Position numbers and translations under genes: made by a program. Shown one piece after another: positions 45,180 to 55,249 of a DNA stretch of 64,000 bases; position 1 is the stretch's first letter; each line of letters begins with the position of its first letter. Below the pieces are notes generated by a model. The model saw only the letters and a list, made by a program, of their open reading frames with translations. It was not told the origin of the DNA and ran no database searches. Location of the stretch: contig BTRK01000003.1 in assembly GCA_036245805.1 (NCBI GenBank), positions 38,643,215-38,707,214 on the forward strand, in the 5' to 3' direction. Source of the DNA: Pristionchus mayeri. Lineage: Eukaryota; Nematoda; Chromadorea; Rhabditida; Neodiplogasteridae.

Positions 45180-45558
45180 TGTTGTGTATTCCTTAGCTGA
45201 TGGTGCGGCGAGGGCGTAGAGTGGAAGGCACTGCTTTATCAGACGAGGGGAAATAGACAGGAGAGAGACCGGTCGACTAGCCGGTGAGAGAGCACCAGGG
45301 GAACTCTGGCTAGACGAGCGAGAGGAGAGAGAGCGTCAACATGTAAATAGCAAGTAAACATGTAGACGCATTACCATGTAAATAGAGGGAGGGGAATGGC
45401 AGGTACACAGCTCGGGATTAGACTAGAGAGGGAAAGGGACTCTAGTCAATGGCATGCAAATGGCACGTACACGAGAGGAGAGAGGGGAGTGAGTAAACAT
45501 GTGAGTGTCTGGGTATAGGAATACGGTAATTGGCAATTGGCCAGGATCCTATACAACA
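45180..45558 (-). repeat. gypsy 2 5' LTR (379 bp)
   Basis: TG..CA ends with the same ACAACA 3' terminus as gypsy 1. It contains repeated CATGTAAATAG-type motifs (three near 45340-45380). No partner LTR in the window. Confidence 0.7.
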
Positions 45559-45727
45559 ATTACAATCCAAATCAGAACCCTCACCAGAGCGGGTGCAGTG
45601 GAATGGCGAGTCTTGAGATGAGACACCCAGTCACTCGCGTTGTTCGCGAGATGCTGTAAGAAGAGATTGAAAGATATATATATATATAGAGGGAAACATT
45701 AAATTTCCTGTTACTGTGAGAACAGAA

Positions 45728-45866
45728 AGCGTATTCCGTGGTGGGATAGGGAGATTTAGTACATTCGATTCTAAATATACGCGGAACGTTTTCTAATTCG
45801 GCGTTCCGCGTATATTTAGAATCAAATCTACTAAATCTACACCACCGACCTACACCACACCACGGA
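45728..45866. repeat. Long imperfect hairpin
   Basis: Inner arms GATTCTAAATATACGCGGAA and TTCCGCGTATATTTAGAATC pair almost perfectly round a 13-nt loop. Outer arms (CCGTGGTG.. / CACCACGG) extend the pairing to about 60 bp per side. Probably a small MITE; a hairpin RNA is possible. Confidence 0.6.
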
Positions 45867-45884
45867 CTACGTTTTCTGCGCCAG

Positions 45885-47191
45885 ATGTTGGGCACTGCGC
45901 ACCCATGACCCCCGGGTCATGGAATATTTTGGGCAGTGCGCAACCATAGGTAAGGGGTCATGGGTCAAAAATGAGAGTGGGGGTCAAGGATTAACTTATA
46001 GTACCGTACCCAACATGGACAACAGCTACTCTGCTCACTGTTTTCGACTACCGTAACCCAAAATACCGTAATCTGGTTACGGTAGCTTCACTAAATTGTG
46101 AAAATTCAGTCATGTCTTGATGGAAAAAGTTCGTAATGAGGTCGGCGAATCTTAAAGATCCCCTCCAGACGAAATTTTTTCGAATTCGCTCCATTTGCAT
46201 GAACCGCAATTTCGAGCGCGCCATTTCAAAAATTGTACAGTATCATACAGTATATGGAGTACCAGGGGGGTGCTGCACAAGGTGTGCGCACCTATGTTGG
46301 GCACTGCGCACCCTTTGTTGGGCAGTGCGCACCTATGTTGGGCACTGTGCACCCTTTGTTGGGCAGTGCGCACCCTTTGTTGGGCAGTGCGCACCTATGT
46401 TTGGCACTGCGCACCCTTTGTTGGGCAGTGCGCACCTATGTTGGGCACTGCGCACCCTTTGTTGGGCAGTGCGCACCTATGTTGGGCACTGCGCACCCTT
46501 TGTTGGGCACTGCGCACCCTTTGTTGGGCAGTGATAATGCTGGCGATGGTTTCCGCTCGTTAGTACTGACTCCACTCCGCAACTAGCTTAGTAGTAGTGA
46601 TTTGGAATTATTAAGACGACAAGCGCTCCAGAATGTCGTCATGATGACACTGCCGATGGTTACGTATCAATATAACTGAAATCCCTCCACAACTAGCTTA
46701 ATTATAGCATTTCTGAATCATTAAGGCGAAAAGCGCTCCAGAATGCGTCATGATGACGCTGCCGATGGTTACCTATCAATATAACGGAAATCCCTCCACA
46801 ACTAGCTTAATTGTAGTGTTTCTGAATTATTATGGCGAAAAAAGCTCCAGATAGCTCCAGATATTATGATGCTGCAGATGATGCTGCTATTTAGAGTACT
46901 TTAGAGGTGGTTGTAGGCAGTTTAAGATTCGCCGACCTCATTACGAACTTTTTCCATCAAGACATGACTGAATTTCCACAATTTAGTGAAGCTACCGTAA
47001 CCAGATTACGGTATTTTGGGTTACGGTAGTCAAAAACAGTGAGCAGAGTAACTGTAGTCCATGTTGGGTACGGTACTATATGTTAATCCTACTTGACCCC
47101 CACTCTCATTTTTGACCCATGACCACCTATGGTTGCGCACTGCCCAACATATTCCATGACCCGGGGGTCATGGGTGCGCAGTGCCCAACAT
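45885..47191. mobile_element. Foldback element with internal tandem repeats
   Basis: 1.31 kb; arms of 271 bp (45885-46155 and 46921-47191), starting ATGTTGGGCACTGCGCACCC. The centre holds a minisatellite (46286-46535) made of the same motif as the element's tip, then a second tandem repeat of about 120 bp in three copies (about 46545-46860; ACAACTAGCTTA core). No protein; in-frame repeats give spurious Cys-Ala-Pro-rich frames. Confidence 0.82.
46286..46535. repeat. Minisatellite, unit about 20-21 bp
   Basis: About twelve alternating units of TTGGGCACTGCGCACC and TTGGGCAGTGCGCACC separated by TATG or CTTTG. The unit equals the outermost bases of the surrounding foldback element. Confidence 0.9.
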
Positions 47192-47572
47192 AGGCGCCTC
47201 TACCGCTGGATATGTATGGTTGTCACAGTACGTGACAGGCACCATCACCTGGCGCCATCCCGCTCGAAGGGGGGAGTTGAAACACATCTTACCACTAAAA
47301 CTTAAGCAGTGGTGGGCACGGTCCGGCCCAAATTTGAGGGCATTAGATGATCTCATAGCGGCATTTGATTAGGACCAAAGGCATTCGATTTTTAGAACGT
47401 CCGTTCCATACTTTGAGCCTACTTTGAGCCACAATTCTGGAAGATTTGAACTACTTCTAAAATTTTGAAATTTTCGCCCTCTCCACGGGCATTAGATTTT
47501 CTCCTGGGGGCATTTGATTATGATCAAAGTCATGAGATTTTTAGAATCACTGTTAGCCAGGTTACTTTGAGT
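47192..47572. other. Unassigned intron sequence left of gypsy 3
   Basis: Contains two similar short stretches (GGGCATTAGAT..TCTC..GCATTTGATTA.GA.CAAAG near 47338 and 47488), a diverged direct repeat. No gene seen. Confidence 0.35.
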
Positions 47573-47576
47573 CAAA

Positions 47577-48277
47577 TGTAAACTAGGGGTATCCCCAACC
47601 CGATTTTATCGATATCGAATACCCCATCTGTCAATTATGTATTAATAATGCAAGTTTCGTAATAGAGATTATATCGAATTTAATGTTCCGAACCATTCGA
47701 TGTTTCCGCCTATGGAAGTTACGACATTTAGTCCCCGATCGTCGTTAACAATATTGTCGGACTCGTTTATTCTGCCACGTAATTGCGAAACGGGTTTTGC
47801 CCGTTGCTTGTTCGTTCTGTTCGTTTTTATCCCGTTTGTTTACTGTTTGTTTGCTTCTAAAATATATAAAGTTTCGTACTTCACTCTGCCTCGCCATTCG
47901 AATATCAATTAGGGCTGGGAATCGGTTAACTCGGGGTAGTTTTCCGCATTTCGTGTCCGGCGTCTCTTCTTGAAGATTCTCTCTTTCTCTCTATATTTTC
48001 CTTTCACATTTCTTGTTCTTGCACTCTCTCTTTCAACTTGGTCTTTTACTTTATTGTCGTCTGTCTGTAGGTTCCTTCGGGAGCTGAGTGTCTGTAGGTT
48101 CCTTCGGGAGCTGAGTGTCTGTAGGTTCCTTCGGGAGCTGAGTGTCTGTAGGTTCCTTCGGGAGCTGAGTGTTGTAGGTTCCTTCTGGAACTGAGAGTTG
48201 TAACGGTGTGCCTCATCCTTGTTTTTCCTGGCTACTTGTGAGTCGGGTGCGTATAGGAGAGAGAGCACAATCGTTCA
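47577..48277 (+). repeat. gypsy 3 5' LTR
   Basis: Starts TGTAAACTAGGGGTATCCCC, ends CACAATCGTTCA. TATA-like AAAATATATAAAG near 47860. Contains four to five copies of a 27-bp repeat (TCTGTAGGTTCCTTCGGGAG core) at about 48060-48190. Confidence 0.95.
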
Positions 48278-48373
48278 TGGGGGCTGAGCCAATTGAATCT
48301 AAGAGACCATTGTAAAGACCGTGTTATTGATCGAGAGTGTTGTGTGCTAACTGAGTCTTGTTTAGTTGGGAAG

Positions 48374-50081
48374 ATGTCGTCAAACGACAAGAGGGACAAG
48401 GCCGCTGTCGAGGACAAGGGGAAAGAAGACGACCTTCTCGCGGGCGGAAATGATGAAGAGGAGAGGATGGAGATCACTGGTATGTCTGTGGGTAATCAGC
48501 TGGGATTGCGTGATAAGAAAACAGTGCATGTGGATAATTTGAATGCGAGTCAACCGCTCAATGATGATGCGAGTGTAGAGAATAAGGGTGGTGCGACTAT
48601 GCATAATAATGTTACGCCTAATCAGTCAGTCGATTGTAGCTCAGCAAGAAGAGCAACTACTGAAAGAGGACGACCCTCGCCAGACAAGTGGACAAGAGCG
48701 CAAACAGATGATGGCCGCGCTGGCTTCTGCTTCCATCCTCGAAGGAGCAAAAGCGGTTGGTCCAAATACTCGTTCACAGACAAATGCGCTGGGAAAAACT
48801 ACGAATCCACGTGATATGGTGCATCGAGTAGGGATGAATTTGGAGGAGTTGAGAAGTAGATTGCTGAAAAGAGAAATTGATAAGGGAGGCTCTGGAAATG
48901 CCATCGAGGAATTTGAGAAGATGTTCGATAATGGAAAGAGTGTGATTGATAAGGATCTGAATCAGTTGGACAAGCACTTGCTTAGGCAGGGTATGAGTGA
49001 CAAGTCGAGAGCCAATTTGGAAACTGAGATGGGAGAGGCTAGAGAGAAATTAGCAGCGATGGAGGATAGAGTTAGAAAGGCAGTTGAGAGTACTGGCTGT
49101 GAAACATTGGAAGAGATGTGTGCCCGTTATGACCACATGACTGAAATAATGGATAGTGAGGATAGAGAAGTTAAGCAAGTGGAAGAAGTGATAGAAAATG
49201 AGGATGACGAAATGGATATGGAGGAGGAAATGTTCAGAATAGTTCAGAGGGAGATAGCTCGAGTAGAAGGAGTAGAGGATGTAGTAGATATGGCCGACGA
49301 AATAATTCGACTGAAAAAGGAATTGGATGAGACTGTTCAGAGATCGGATCAGTCCATCGATGAGCTGAAATCGACTAATGAACAACTTCTCTCCCGCCTG
49401 GATCATCTCATCGGCCAGTTGGAAAGCTGCGAAGTGGAGAGGGAGCAGGCGATGAGCAATGCCGCCTCTCTCAGGAAGCAGGTCATCGAAAAGAACAGAA
49501 GTGAGTCATTCGATCAGAGTAATTAGAGTTCTCCTCTTAATCAAGTAATTGCTCCTCCTAACCAAGTGTTACAGGAGTCGACAGAGCCGAGACTGCCGCA
49601 GCAGCCGTTCGTTACGCCATCAGCGAGGCCTACGACAAGCCCGGCCGACGACAGGAGACGGAGTCAGCAGTGGTTTCAACCAGGTCAGATTGAGAGACGA
49701 ATTGAAACGAGTGGAGAAGGAAACTTGATGGGTCATAGTAACATGACGGGTGATTACGCAATAAGTGCTAGCCCGCAGGTGCATGGCAGTGGGGTTATGA
49801 ATGCGTCGCAGGGCCCCATGCATGTGAGATTCCCAAGCGCTACTGGAGAGATGTTTTCTAATGCGTTGCCAGTGTACACCAATGGATATGGGAATGGAAG
49901 AAGTGAGAGTATGTTGCCTATCAGAAGCGCTTCTGAATTTCCTCAGCTGGCTAAATGGAATGGTACTAAGGATAAGTGGAGTGTGTTCAGAAGTGGTTTC
50001 CTTTTGCGTTATGGGCAGTGGAATGAGCAGGAAAAGAAGATGTTGTTATTGGAGTTTCTAGAAGGGAGAGCTAGTCAGTAG
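48374..50081 (+). pseudogene. gypsy 3 gag, interrupted
   Basis: First ATG at 48374 (MSSNDKRDKAAVEDKGKEDD). The frame changes near 48640 to one that stays open with an acidic coiled-coil-like stretch (EEVIENEDDEMDMEEEMFRI; later LESCEVEREQAMSNAASLRK). An in-frame TAG lies at 49524-49526, after which gag homology continues (WNGTKDKWSVFRSGFLLRYG, the capsid-like core). TAG at 50079 and TAA shortly after interrupt it before LPNEYNGPNKTVRDCLGWL. The first stop could be a gag readthrough point, but several stops in a row look like decay. Confidence 0.7.
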
Positions 50082-50135
50082 TACAGATAACTCCCAAATG
50101 AATACAATGGTCCGAACAAAACTGTACGGGATTGC

Positions 50136-53100
50136 TTGGGTTGGTTGATTGATCGTTGTCAGGGAGGTGCGATGTATGCAGATCTAGATTTGGAGAGAAG
50201 GGCGAGAGATTTGGCAGTGAGAGGTCGTAGAGTGGATGCAGTCTGTGAGGAACTTGAGTCTCTAGTTTCCAAGTTGTATGATGGTGTTGAGAAGCAGGAG
50301 GAAGTTAAGAGGAGAAAGTTGTTGTTGTTATATGAAGGCACTAAGGAGTATTATGAGTTGCTCAGATTGTCCGATGATCACTGCACATATGATGCAATGA
50401 AGAAGCATCTGCAGAGGATAGAGTATGTGACGAGGAGAGAGAAGGGTGATAGAAGTGGTGCTTTTGGGAGTAACAACGGCTACAATGAGAATAGATATCG
50501 TCCATCGGTGGGATACGGTAGTGGAAGTAATAATGGTAGACAGATGCGCCGGTGCAGTACGTGCAATGGCATAGGGCACTTGCAGCACAATTGTGCAACT
50601 ACTGTTGTTTCGAGAGGTGAACAAGCAGCCAGATACGCGAATGTGGAATGCCACAATTGTTTTGGGAAAGGACACACTAAGCGTTGGTGTACTACATTCG
50701 ATCTTGCGAAGAGAGTATGGAATAGAGCAGTGAGTGGAGTTAGTACTGCCCCTCCTATGGCAAAGGCGCCCCCGCCCAATCAGACAATGACGAATGCTAG
50801 TGTTAATGGAACAGTGCCTCCTCCCTTTCCCCCTGTTCCTCCACCGTTCACCCCAACATACCAGCCTCCAGGCAATGCGCGTGGTGGTGGCGGATATCGT
50901 GGAAGAGGAAATACTAGATGGTCACAAGATAGTCGGAATTTCAATAGACAAGCAGGGAACGTGAATAATAGTGCGAATAGTGGAACGACGGACAGTCCCA
51001 GTCCAGCTGCGATGATGATGATTGCATTGAAGTGTGAAGTCGAGGAAGATGAGAGAAGTGAGAACAATGTTGAGTTCGATAGACTTCTACCTCTTGATAG
51101 TGTGCGCAAAGAAGAGGATGAGAGCCAAGAGGTGCTCAACAGTCCCAGTGCAGTTGATGACGATGGAAGAGTTGAGAACAAAGAGAAGTTCAATAGACTC
51201 GAGCCAGTCAATGACAAAGAAGGAGTTGAGGATAAGGATAAATCCAACAGACTCGAGTCAGTCGATAACAGCGCAATCAGAGGAAGTGTGGTAGATGACC
51301 CACTGTTTATTAGGAGATCGCAGCGAGTGCAAGGCACGATTGGAGGGATTGGAGTTGAAGTAGTTCTGGATACGGGAGCAGAAGTTAGTCTGATAGATAA
51401 GCGACTAGTGGATCAGATGTGTGGTGTAGTGATGACACCTGATGTTAGAGATAGATTGCGTGGTGCGCAAGGACAGAGAATAAGGACGATTGGAACTGTG
51501 GTATTGGATGTTCATATGGAGATTGGGAAGCAGTGTAGAGTCGGATTTTTTGTGTCAGAGACCGACATTGATGTGATTCTGCTAGGAAAGAATGCTTTGG
51601 CAGAGATGGGACTAGAGTTGAGAGAGGAATTGTCGTTGAAGAAGAAGATAGTGGATAAGGCGATAGTCCTTCGGACATGCTATATTGCACCTCACTCAAT
51701 AGGAATAGTGAACGTAGGTGGTGGATATCCTGGAGAAGGGATGAAAGTACTGATTAGTGACCGAGAGGAAGTGATCGAAGGAACAAATTGTGGAGCGGCA
51801 GCAGTTCAAGTGCCAGTGTGGAATGGTACTGAAGATGATTTGATGTTAGAGATTCATGATGTAATAGGAGAATGGAAGCCAGTGAGGCAGATGGATGAGA
51901 ATTTGGCAGAAGAGTCGAAGCTTCTCGATGTGAATGCAATTAGAAGAGATGATAGAAGATGCGATTGGAATGAGATAAAAGCTAACCTGGAAGCTTGTAG
52001 GAATGGGAAGTTAAGTAGTAGAGTGGAGGAGATCGTCAGGGAGCGCGCGGATGTCTTTGCGATGCATGATGATGATTTGGGCAGAATGAAAGGAGTGCAG
52101 TGTAATGTACAATTGAACGAAGGAAGTGTTCCAATCAGGAAGAAAGAACGACCAGTTCCGTTTGCGATTAAGCCTGCATTGCGGAAATTGTTAGATAAGA
52201 TGATGAAACAAGGAGTGATCAGGAGATCAGACTCTCCCTGGTTATCCCCTGTTGTATTGGTGAAGAAGAAGGATGGAAGCATTCGCATTTGCATAGATTT
52301 TCGGAGAGTGAACGAAGTGACGAAAGAGGATGCATTCCCCTTACCCCTGATAGAAACGATACTTCAGTCGTTACAAGGGAAAAGATTCTTCACTGTGATG
52401 GACTTGGCATCTGGTTTCTGGCAGGTACCGCTCAATAAGCAGAGTTCCGAGGTAACAGCGTTTGCATCCATGAGCGAATTGTACGAGTTTACGGTACTCC
52501 CATTCGGATTAAACATCTCACCTGCAATTTTCCAACGAGCGATGAGCACTGTTTTGAAAGATGAATTGGAGAAGGAAGAGAGAGAAAGAGTTGTGCATGT
52601 ATATATAGACGACATACTCATTGCCACAGAGACAGAGGAAGAACACGAGGAAGTGTTGGCGAGAGTTCTCGATCGATTAAGAGATAATAATCTTCTTCTG
52701 AATGTGAAAAAGTGCAAGATCACGGTCGATGAGACGGAATACCTTGGACACAGATTGTCAGGTAGTGGAATACAGATAGATGACAAGAAGGTAGTAGCGA
52801 TTCGAGAGTATAAGAGACCAGAGACGATGACGCAGTTGCAATCATTCTTGGGACTGACTGGTTACTTGAGAAGATTCGTGATGTCATATGCTGGCATTGT
52901 TGCCCCTTTGATGAGATTGGTTGTGACGACAGGTCGGAAGCTGTTGTGGACTGAAGATGCGAATAAGGCTTTCAATATTCTCAAAGAGAAAATTTCGACT
53001 GCGCCTGTTTTGCAACAACCAGATTACGTTGGTGCGAGAGATGGTATTCGACCCTTTATAATAACTACGGATGCGAGTGGTAATGGGATTGGAGCCATGT

Positions 53101-53984
53101 TGAGTCAGAGAGGAGAAGTGGATGGTCTAGAAAGACCACTAGCATTCTTTTCAAGAGCACTTCGTGATTCTGAGCACAGTATGCATGTAGTTGATTCCGA
53201 GGCTTTGGCAGTGTACGAAGCAGTGATGAGATGGAAACATCTCCTGTATTCAACAAAGACGATAGTTAGGACTGATCACTCTCCGTTGGTGACCCTCCTC
53301 AAGCGAAAACACGTTGCCTCTCGATTGTTGAGATGGGCTACGGAACTACAATCGTATCCTCTCGAGATTGAGCATGTTAAAGGAAAGTCGAATGTGGTGG
53401 CCGACGCGTTGAGCAGGAATCCTAGAGTCGATAAACCAGGAGAGAGTGATGGTATTGAGGAAGTTGGAATGGTAGTTAATGCGATGACAAGATCAAAGAC
53501 TGCGTTAGAGAGATCGAAAGAAGAAGATAGGAGAAAGAGTAGAGAAGAGTTAGAGGAAGACGCGATTCTGAATGAGTGGAGAACGGCTCAGTCAAGTGAT
53601 CATTGGGCTGTTTCAATGATAGAGAAGAGGAAAGACGCTGATAAGGGAAAACGAGAGATGACTGAAGAGGTTGTTATACCTGGGACCACTAAGAGAACTT
53701 CAATTGCTGATTGGGAAGTGCATGATGGAATTCTGTATTTGTTCGGAACGGATCACGAGAAGAGATTGTATATACCAGAGGGGCGGAGAGAGAGTTTTGT
53801 GGAAGAAATACACAATTCTCCATTGACAGGTCATCTAGGAACGATGAAATTGGTGCAGAGAATATTGAGAGAAGCGTTCTGGGGATGCGTAGAGAAGGAT
53901 GTTCATACTGTAGTGAAGAGATGTGATCGATGTTTGATGGCGAACTCCCAGAAGCGAATGATCCCCCCCCCCTTCAGCCGATAG
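50136..53984 (+). CDS. gypsy 3 nucleocapsid-protease-RT-RNase H region, 1,282 aa
   Basis: Two CCHC knuckles (CSTCNGIGHLQHNC near residue 140; CHNCFGKGHTKRWC near 172), a Pro/Gly linker, aspartic protease (VVLDTGAEVSLID near 410; LLGKNALAEMGL), reverse transcriptase (VVLVKKKDGSIRICIDFRRV; FFTVMDLASGFWQVPL; VYIDDILIA near 823), RNase H (TTDASGNGIGAMLSQ near 977; TKTIVRTDHSPLVTLLKRKH) and integrase zinc finger (HNSPLTGHLGTMKLVQ.. CDRCLM). The frame ends at 53984 just after a run of Cs (DPPPL in the next frame). Apart from that shift this segment is open throughout. It belongs to Metaviridae; sequence is clearly different from gypsy 1 and 2. Confidence 0.93.
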   Translation: MGWLIDRCQGGAMYADLDLERRARDLAVRGRRVDAVCEELESLVSKLYDGVEKQEEVKRRKLLLLYEGTKEYYELLRLSDDHCTYDAMKKHLQRIEYVTRREKGDRSGAFGSNNGYNENRYRPSVGYGSGSNNGRQMRRCSTCNGIGHLQHNCATTVVSRGEQAARYANVECHNCFGKGHTKRWCTTFDLAKRVWNRAVSGVSTAPPMAKAPPPNQTMTNASVNGTVPPPFPPVPPPFTPTYQPPGNARGGGGYRGRGNTRWSQDSRNFNRQAGNVNNSANSGTTDSPSPAAMMMIALKCEVEEDERSENNVEFDRLLPLDSVRKEEDESQEVLNSPSAVDDDGRVENKEKFNRLEPVNDKEGVEDKDKSNRLESVDNSAIRGSVVDDPLFIRRSQRVQGTIGGIGVEVVLDTGAEVSLIDKRLVDQMCGVVMTPDVRDRLRGAQGQRIRTIGTVVLDVHMEIGKQCRVGFFVSETDIDVILLGKNALAEMGLELREELSLKKKIVDKAIVLRTCYIAPHSIGIVNVGGGYPGEGMKVLISDREEVIEGTNCGAAAVQVPVWNGTEDDLMLEIHDVIGEWKPVRQMDENLAEESKLLDVNAIRRDDRRCDWNEIKANLEACRNGKLSSRVEEIVRERADVFAMHDDDLGRMKGVQCNVQLNEGSVPIRKKERPVPFAIKPALRKLLDKMMKQGVIRRSDSPWLSPVVLVKKKDGSIRICIDFRRVNEVTKEDAFPLPLIETILQSLQGKRFFTVMDLASGFWQVPLNKQSSEVTAFASMSELYEFTVLPFGLNISPAIFQRAMSTVLKDELEKEERERVVHVYIDDILIATETEEEHEEVLARVLDRLRDNNLLLNVKKCKITVDETEYLGHRLSGSGIQIDDKKVVAIREYKRPETMTQLQSFLGLTGYLRRFVMSYAGIVAPLMRLVVTTGRKLLWTEDANKAFNILKEKISTAPVLQQPDYVGARDGIRPFIITTDASGNGIGAMLSQRGEVDGLERPLAFFSRALRDSEHSMHVVDSEALAVYEAVMRWKHLLYSTKTIVRTDHSPLVTLLKRKHVASRLLRWATELQSYPLEIEHVKGKSNVVADALSRNPRVDKPGESDGIEEVGMVVNAMTRSKTALERSKEEDRRKSREELEEDAILNEWRTAQSSDHWAVSMIEKRKDADKGKREMTEEVVIPGTTKRTSIADWEVHDGILYLFGTDHEKRLYIPEGRRESFVEEIHNSPLTGHLGTMKLVQRILREAFWGCVEKDVHTVVKRCDRCLMANSQKRMIPPPFSR

Positions 53985-55249
53985 TTTCGAACTACCCGAT
54001 GGATGTAGTCGGCATTGATTTAATAGAGATGGGAAAAGGAAAGGACGGAGGAAAGTATATTGTCTCTATTATCGATCATTTCACTAAATTCGCTGGAGCG
54101 TTTGCGATACGGGACAAGAAAGCGGATACTGTAGCGAAAGTGTTTATGGAGAGGTGGATTCTAGAAGGAGGTCGAACCCCGAAAGCGCTTGTTTCCGACA
54201 ATGGAACTGAATTAGTGAACCAAGTGATGGCGGAGATTGTGAAACGATTTCAGATCGAACGAAAACTCACACTCCCTTATCATAGTAGAGCAAATGGTTT
54301 AACTGAGAGGTTCAATAGAACAATTGTTGAGATCATGAAGAGAATCAAAATGCGCGACGATGAATGGGAAGAAGCATTGCCTTTTGCTGTTTACGCATAT
54401 AATGCAAGTCCCCACGGATCTACTGGCGAGACACCCGCATTTCTGATGTACGGTCGGGATGAGAAATTGCCTAATAGCCAGTTGCCCCAGACCAATCCTG
54501 CGTATACGGTAGATTTGGATGTTGATGACTATAAGAGAAGGATGGTTTGGATGATGGAGAAAACGAGATCGACAGTCCTTCTGAAGTTGGAAAATGAGCG
54601 TAGGAAAATGAAGACGCGTTACGATGAGAAGCACAAGCACAACATGAATGTAGTGCCTAAGGCAGGAGATCGAGTGTATGTGCGTGTAGAGGCAAAGTGT
54701 AGCGATATAAGGAAGATGATGGATAATTATGAAGGCCCATATAGAGTGACTACAAGTAATACTACGGCGGTGTTAGTGAGAGCTGATGATGGATTAGAGA
54801 ATGGGCGAGATGCCAATAAGAGAATTGTCCAGTGGGATCGATTGCGTTTAGTTCCGAGGGATGAGAAAAGAGTAGATGTGTACAATATACAATGGAAGTC
54901 GGAAAAGACAAAAAGAATGAAATGTGTCATTTCCAGCCTCGTCATCAATCGAGCATCGCTTCTCCATCCCGACGCCCGCTGTGGGAGTGAAGGCTGTAAG
55001 AGAAGACAGATGGCTGACGTCTTCAATGGAGCCGATTACGGTACCCTCAAGGGGACATCCTTCGCCACGTTGAGAGTGTGCGGGGTTGCTCGACGCATCC
55101 AGAGAGTTGCCCAAACTGACCAAATTGGATGTCCAGAAAGAAGCCAAGAAGAGGGTGAACATCAAGAGTGTGAGCATGACCAGCATGAAACTGGCATACA
55201 AGATGGCCCTGTGTCCGTGTGCGCTAGCCGAAGTGGCCGAAATCGATGA
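53930..55249 (+). CDS. gypsy 3 integrase core and tail
   Basis: Continues the polyprotein one frame over after the C-run near 53966-53973. Integrase D,D,E motifs: VVGIDLIEMGKGKDGGKYIV, ALVSDNGTELVNQ, SRANGLTERFNRT. Followed by DEWEEALPFAVYAYNASPHG and a basic chromatin-binding-like tail (KAGDRVYVRVEAKCSDIRKM; YEGPYRV). Beyond about 54930 this frame probably no longer encodes protein, because it overlaps the separate ORF3. Confidence 0.9.
   Translation: MFDGELPEANDPPPLQPIVSNYPMDVVGIDLIEMGKGKDGGKYIVSIIDHFTKFAGAFAIRDKKADTVAKVFMERWILEGGRTPKALVSDNGTELVNQVMAEIVKRFQIERKLTLPYHSRANGLTERFNRTIVEIMKRIKMRDDEWEEALPFAVYAYNASPHGSTGETPAFLMYGRDEKLPNSQLPQTNPAYTVDLDVDDYKRRMVWMMEKTRSTVLLKLENERRKMKTRYDEKHKHNMNVVPKAGDRVYVRVEAKCSDIRKMMDNYEGPYRVTTSNTTAVLVRADDGLENGRDANKRIVQWDRLRLVPRDEKRVDVYNIQWKSEKTKRMKCVISSLVINRASLLHPDARCGSEGCKRRQMADVFNGADYGTLKGTSFATLRVCGVARRIQRVAQTDQIGCPERSQEEGEHQECEHDQHETGIQDGPVSVCASRSGRNR

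Larger units (their letters stand above)
43129..45558 (-). mobile_element. Ty3/gypsy retrotransposon 2, remnant with gag-protease only
   Basis: 5' LTR at 45180-45558 (TGTTGTATAGG..GAATACACAACA on the minus strand), then a leader with TACTGGCGATCAGGATC as probable primer site, then gag and protease. Reverse transcriptase, integrase and the 3' LTR are missing. Near 43152 the sequence passes directly into a ZF10 exon. The LTR sits in the ZF11 intron that follows the STAPAL exon. Confidence 0.85.

Noticed and set aside
46136..46586. Open frames in three frames with repeated Cys-Ala-Pro-Phe-Val-Gly units
   Set aside because: They are translations of the 20-21 bp minisatellite, open because the unit lacks stops; no independent coding evidence.
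48060..48190. Regular short repeats resembling a CRISPR array
   Set aside because: Direct tandem units with no unique spacers, within an LTR, in a eukaryotic genome.
47970..48268. Open frames on both strands with repeated VCRFLRELS or SSRRNLQTL units
   Set aside because: They arise from the 27-bp tandem repeat in the LTR and occur identically in the 3' LTR; not a gene.
52250..53984. Gypsy 3 as an infectious-type retrovirus with env
   Set aside because: The third ORF has no signal peptide, fusion segment or transmembrane helix, so an envelope role is not supported.
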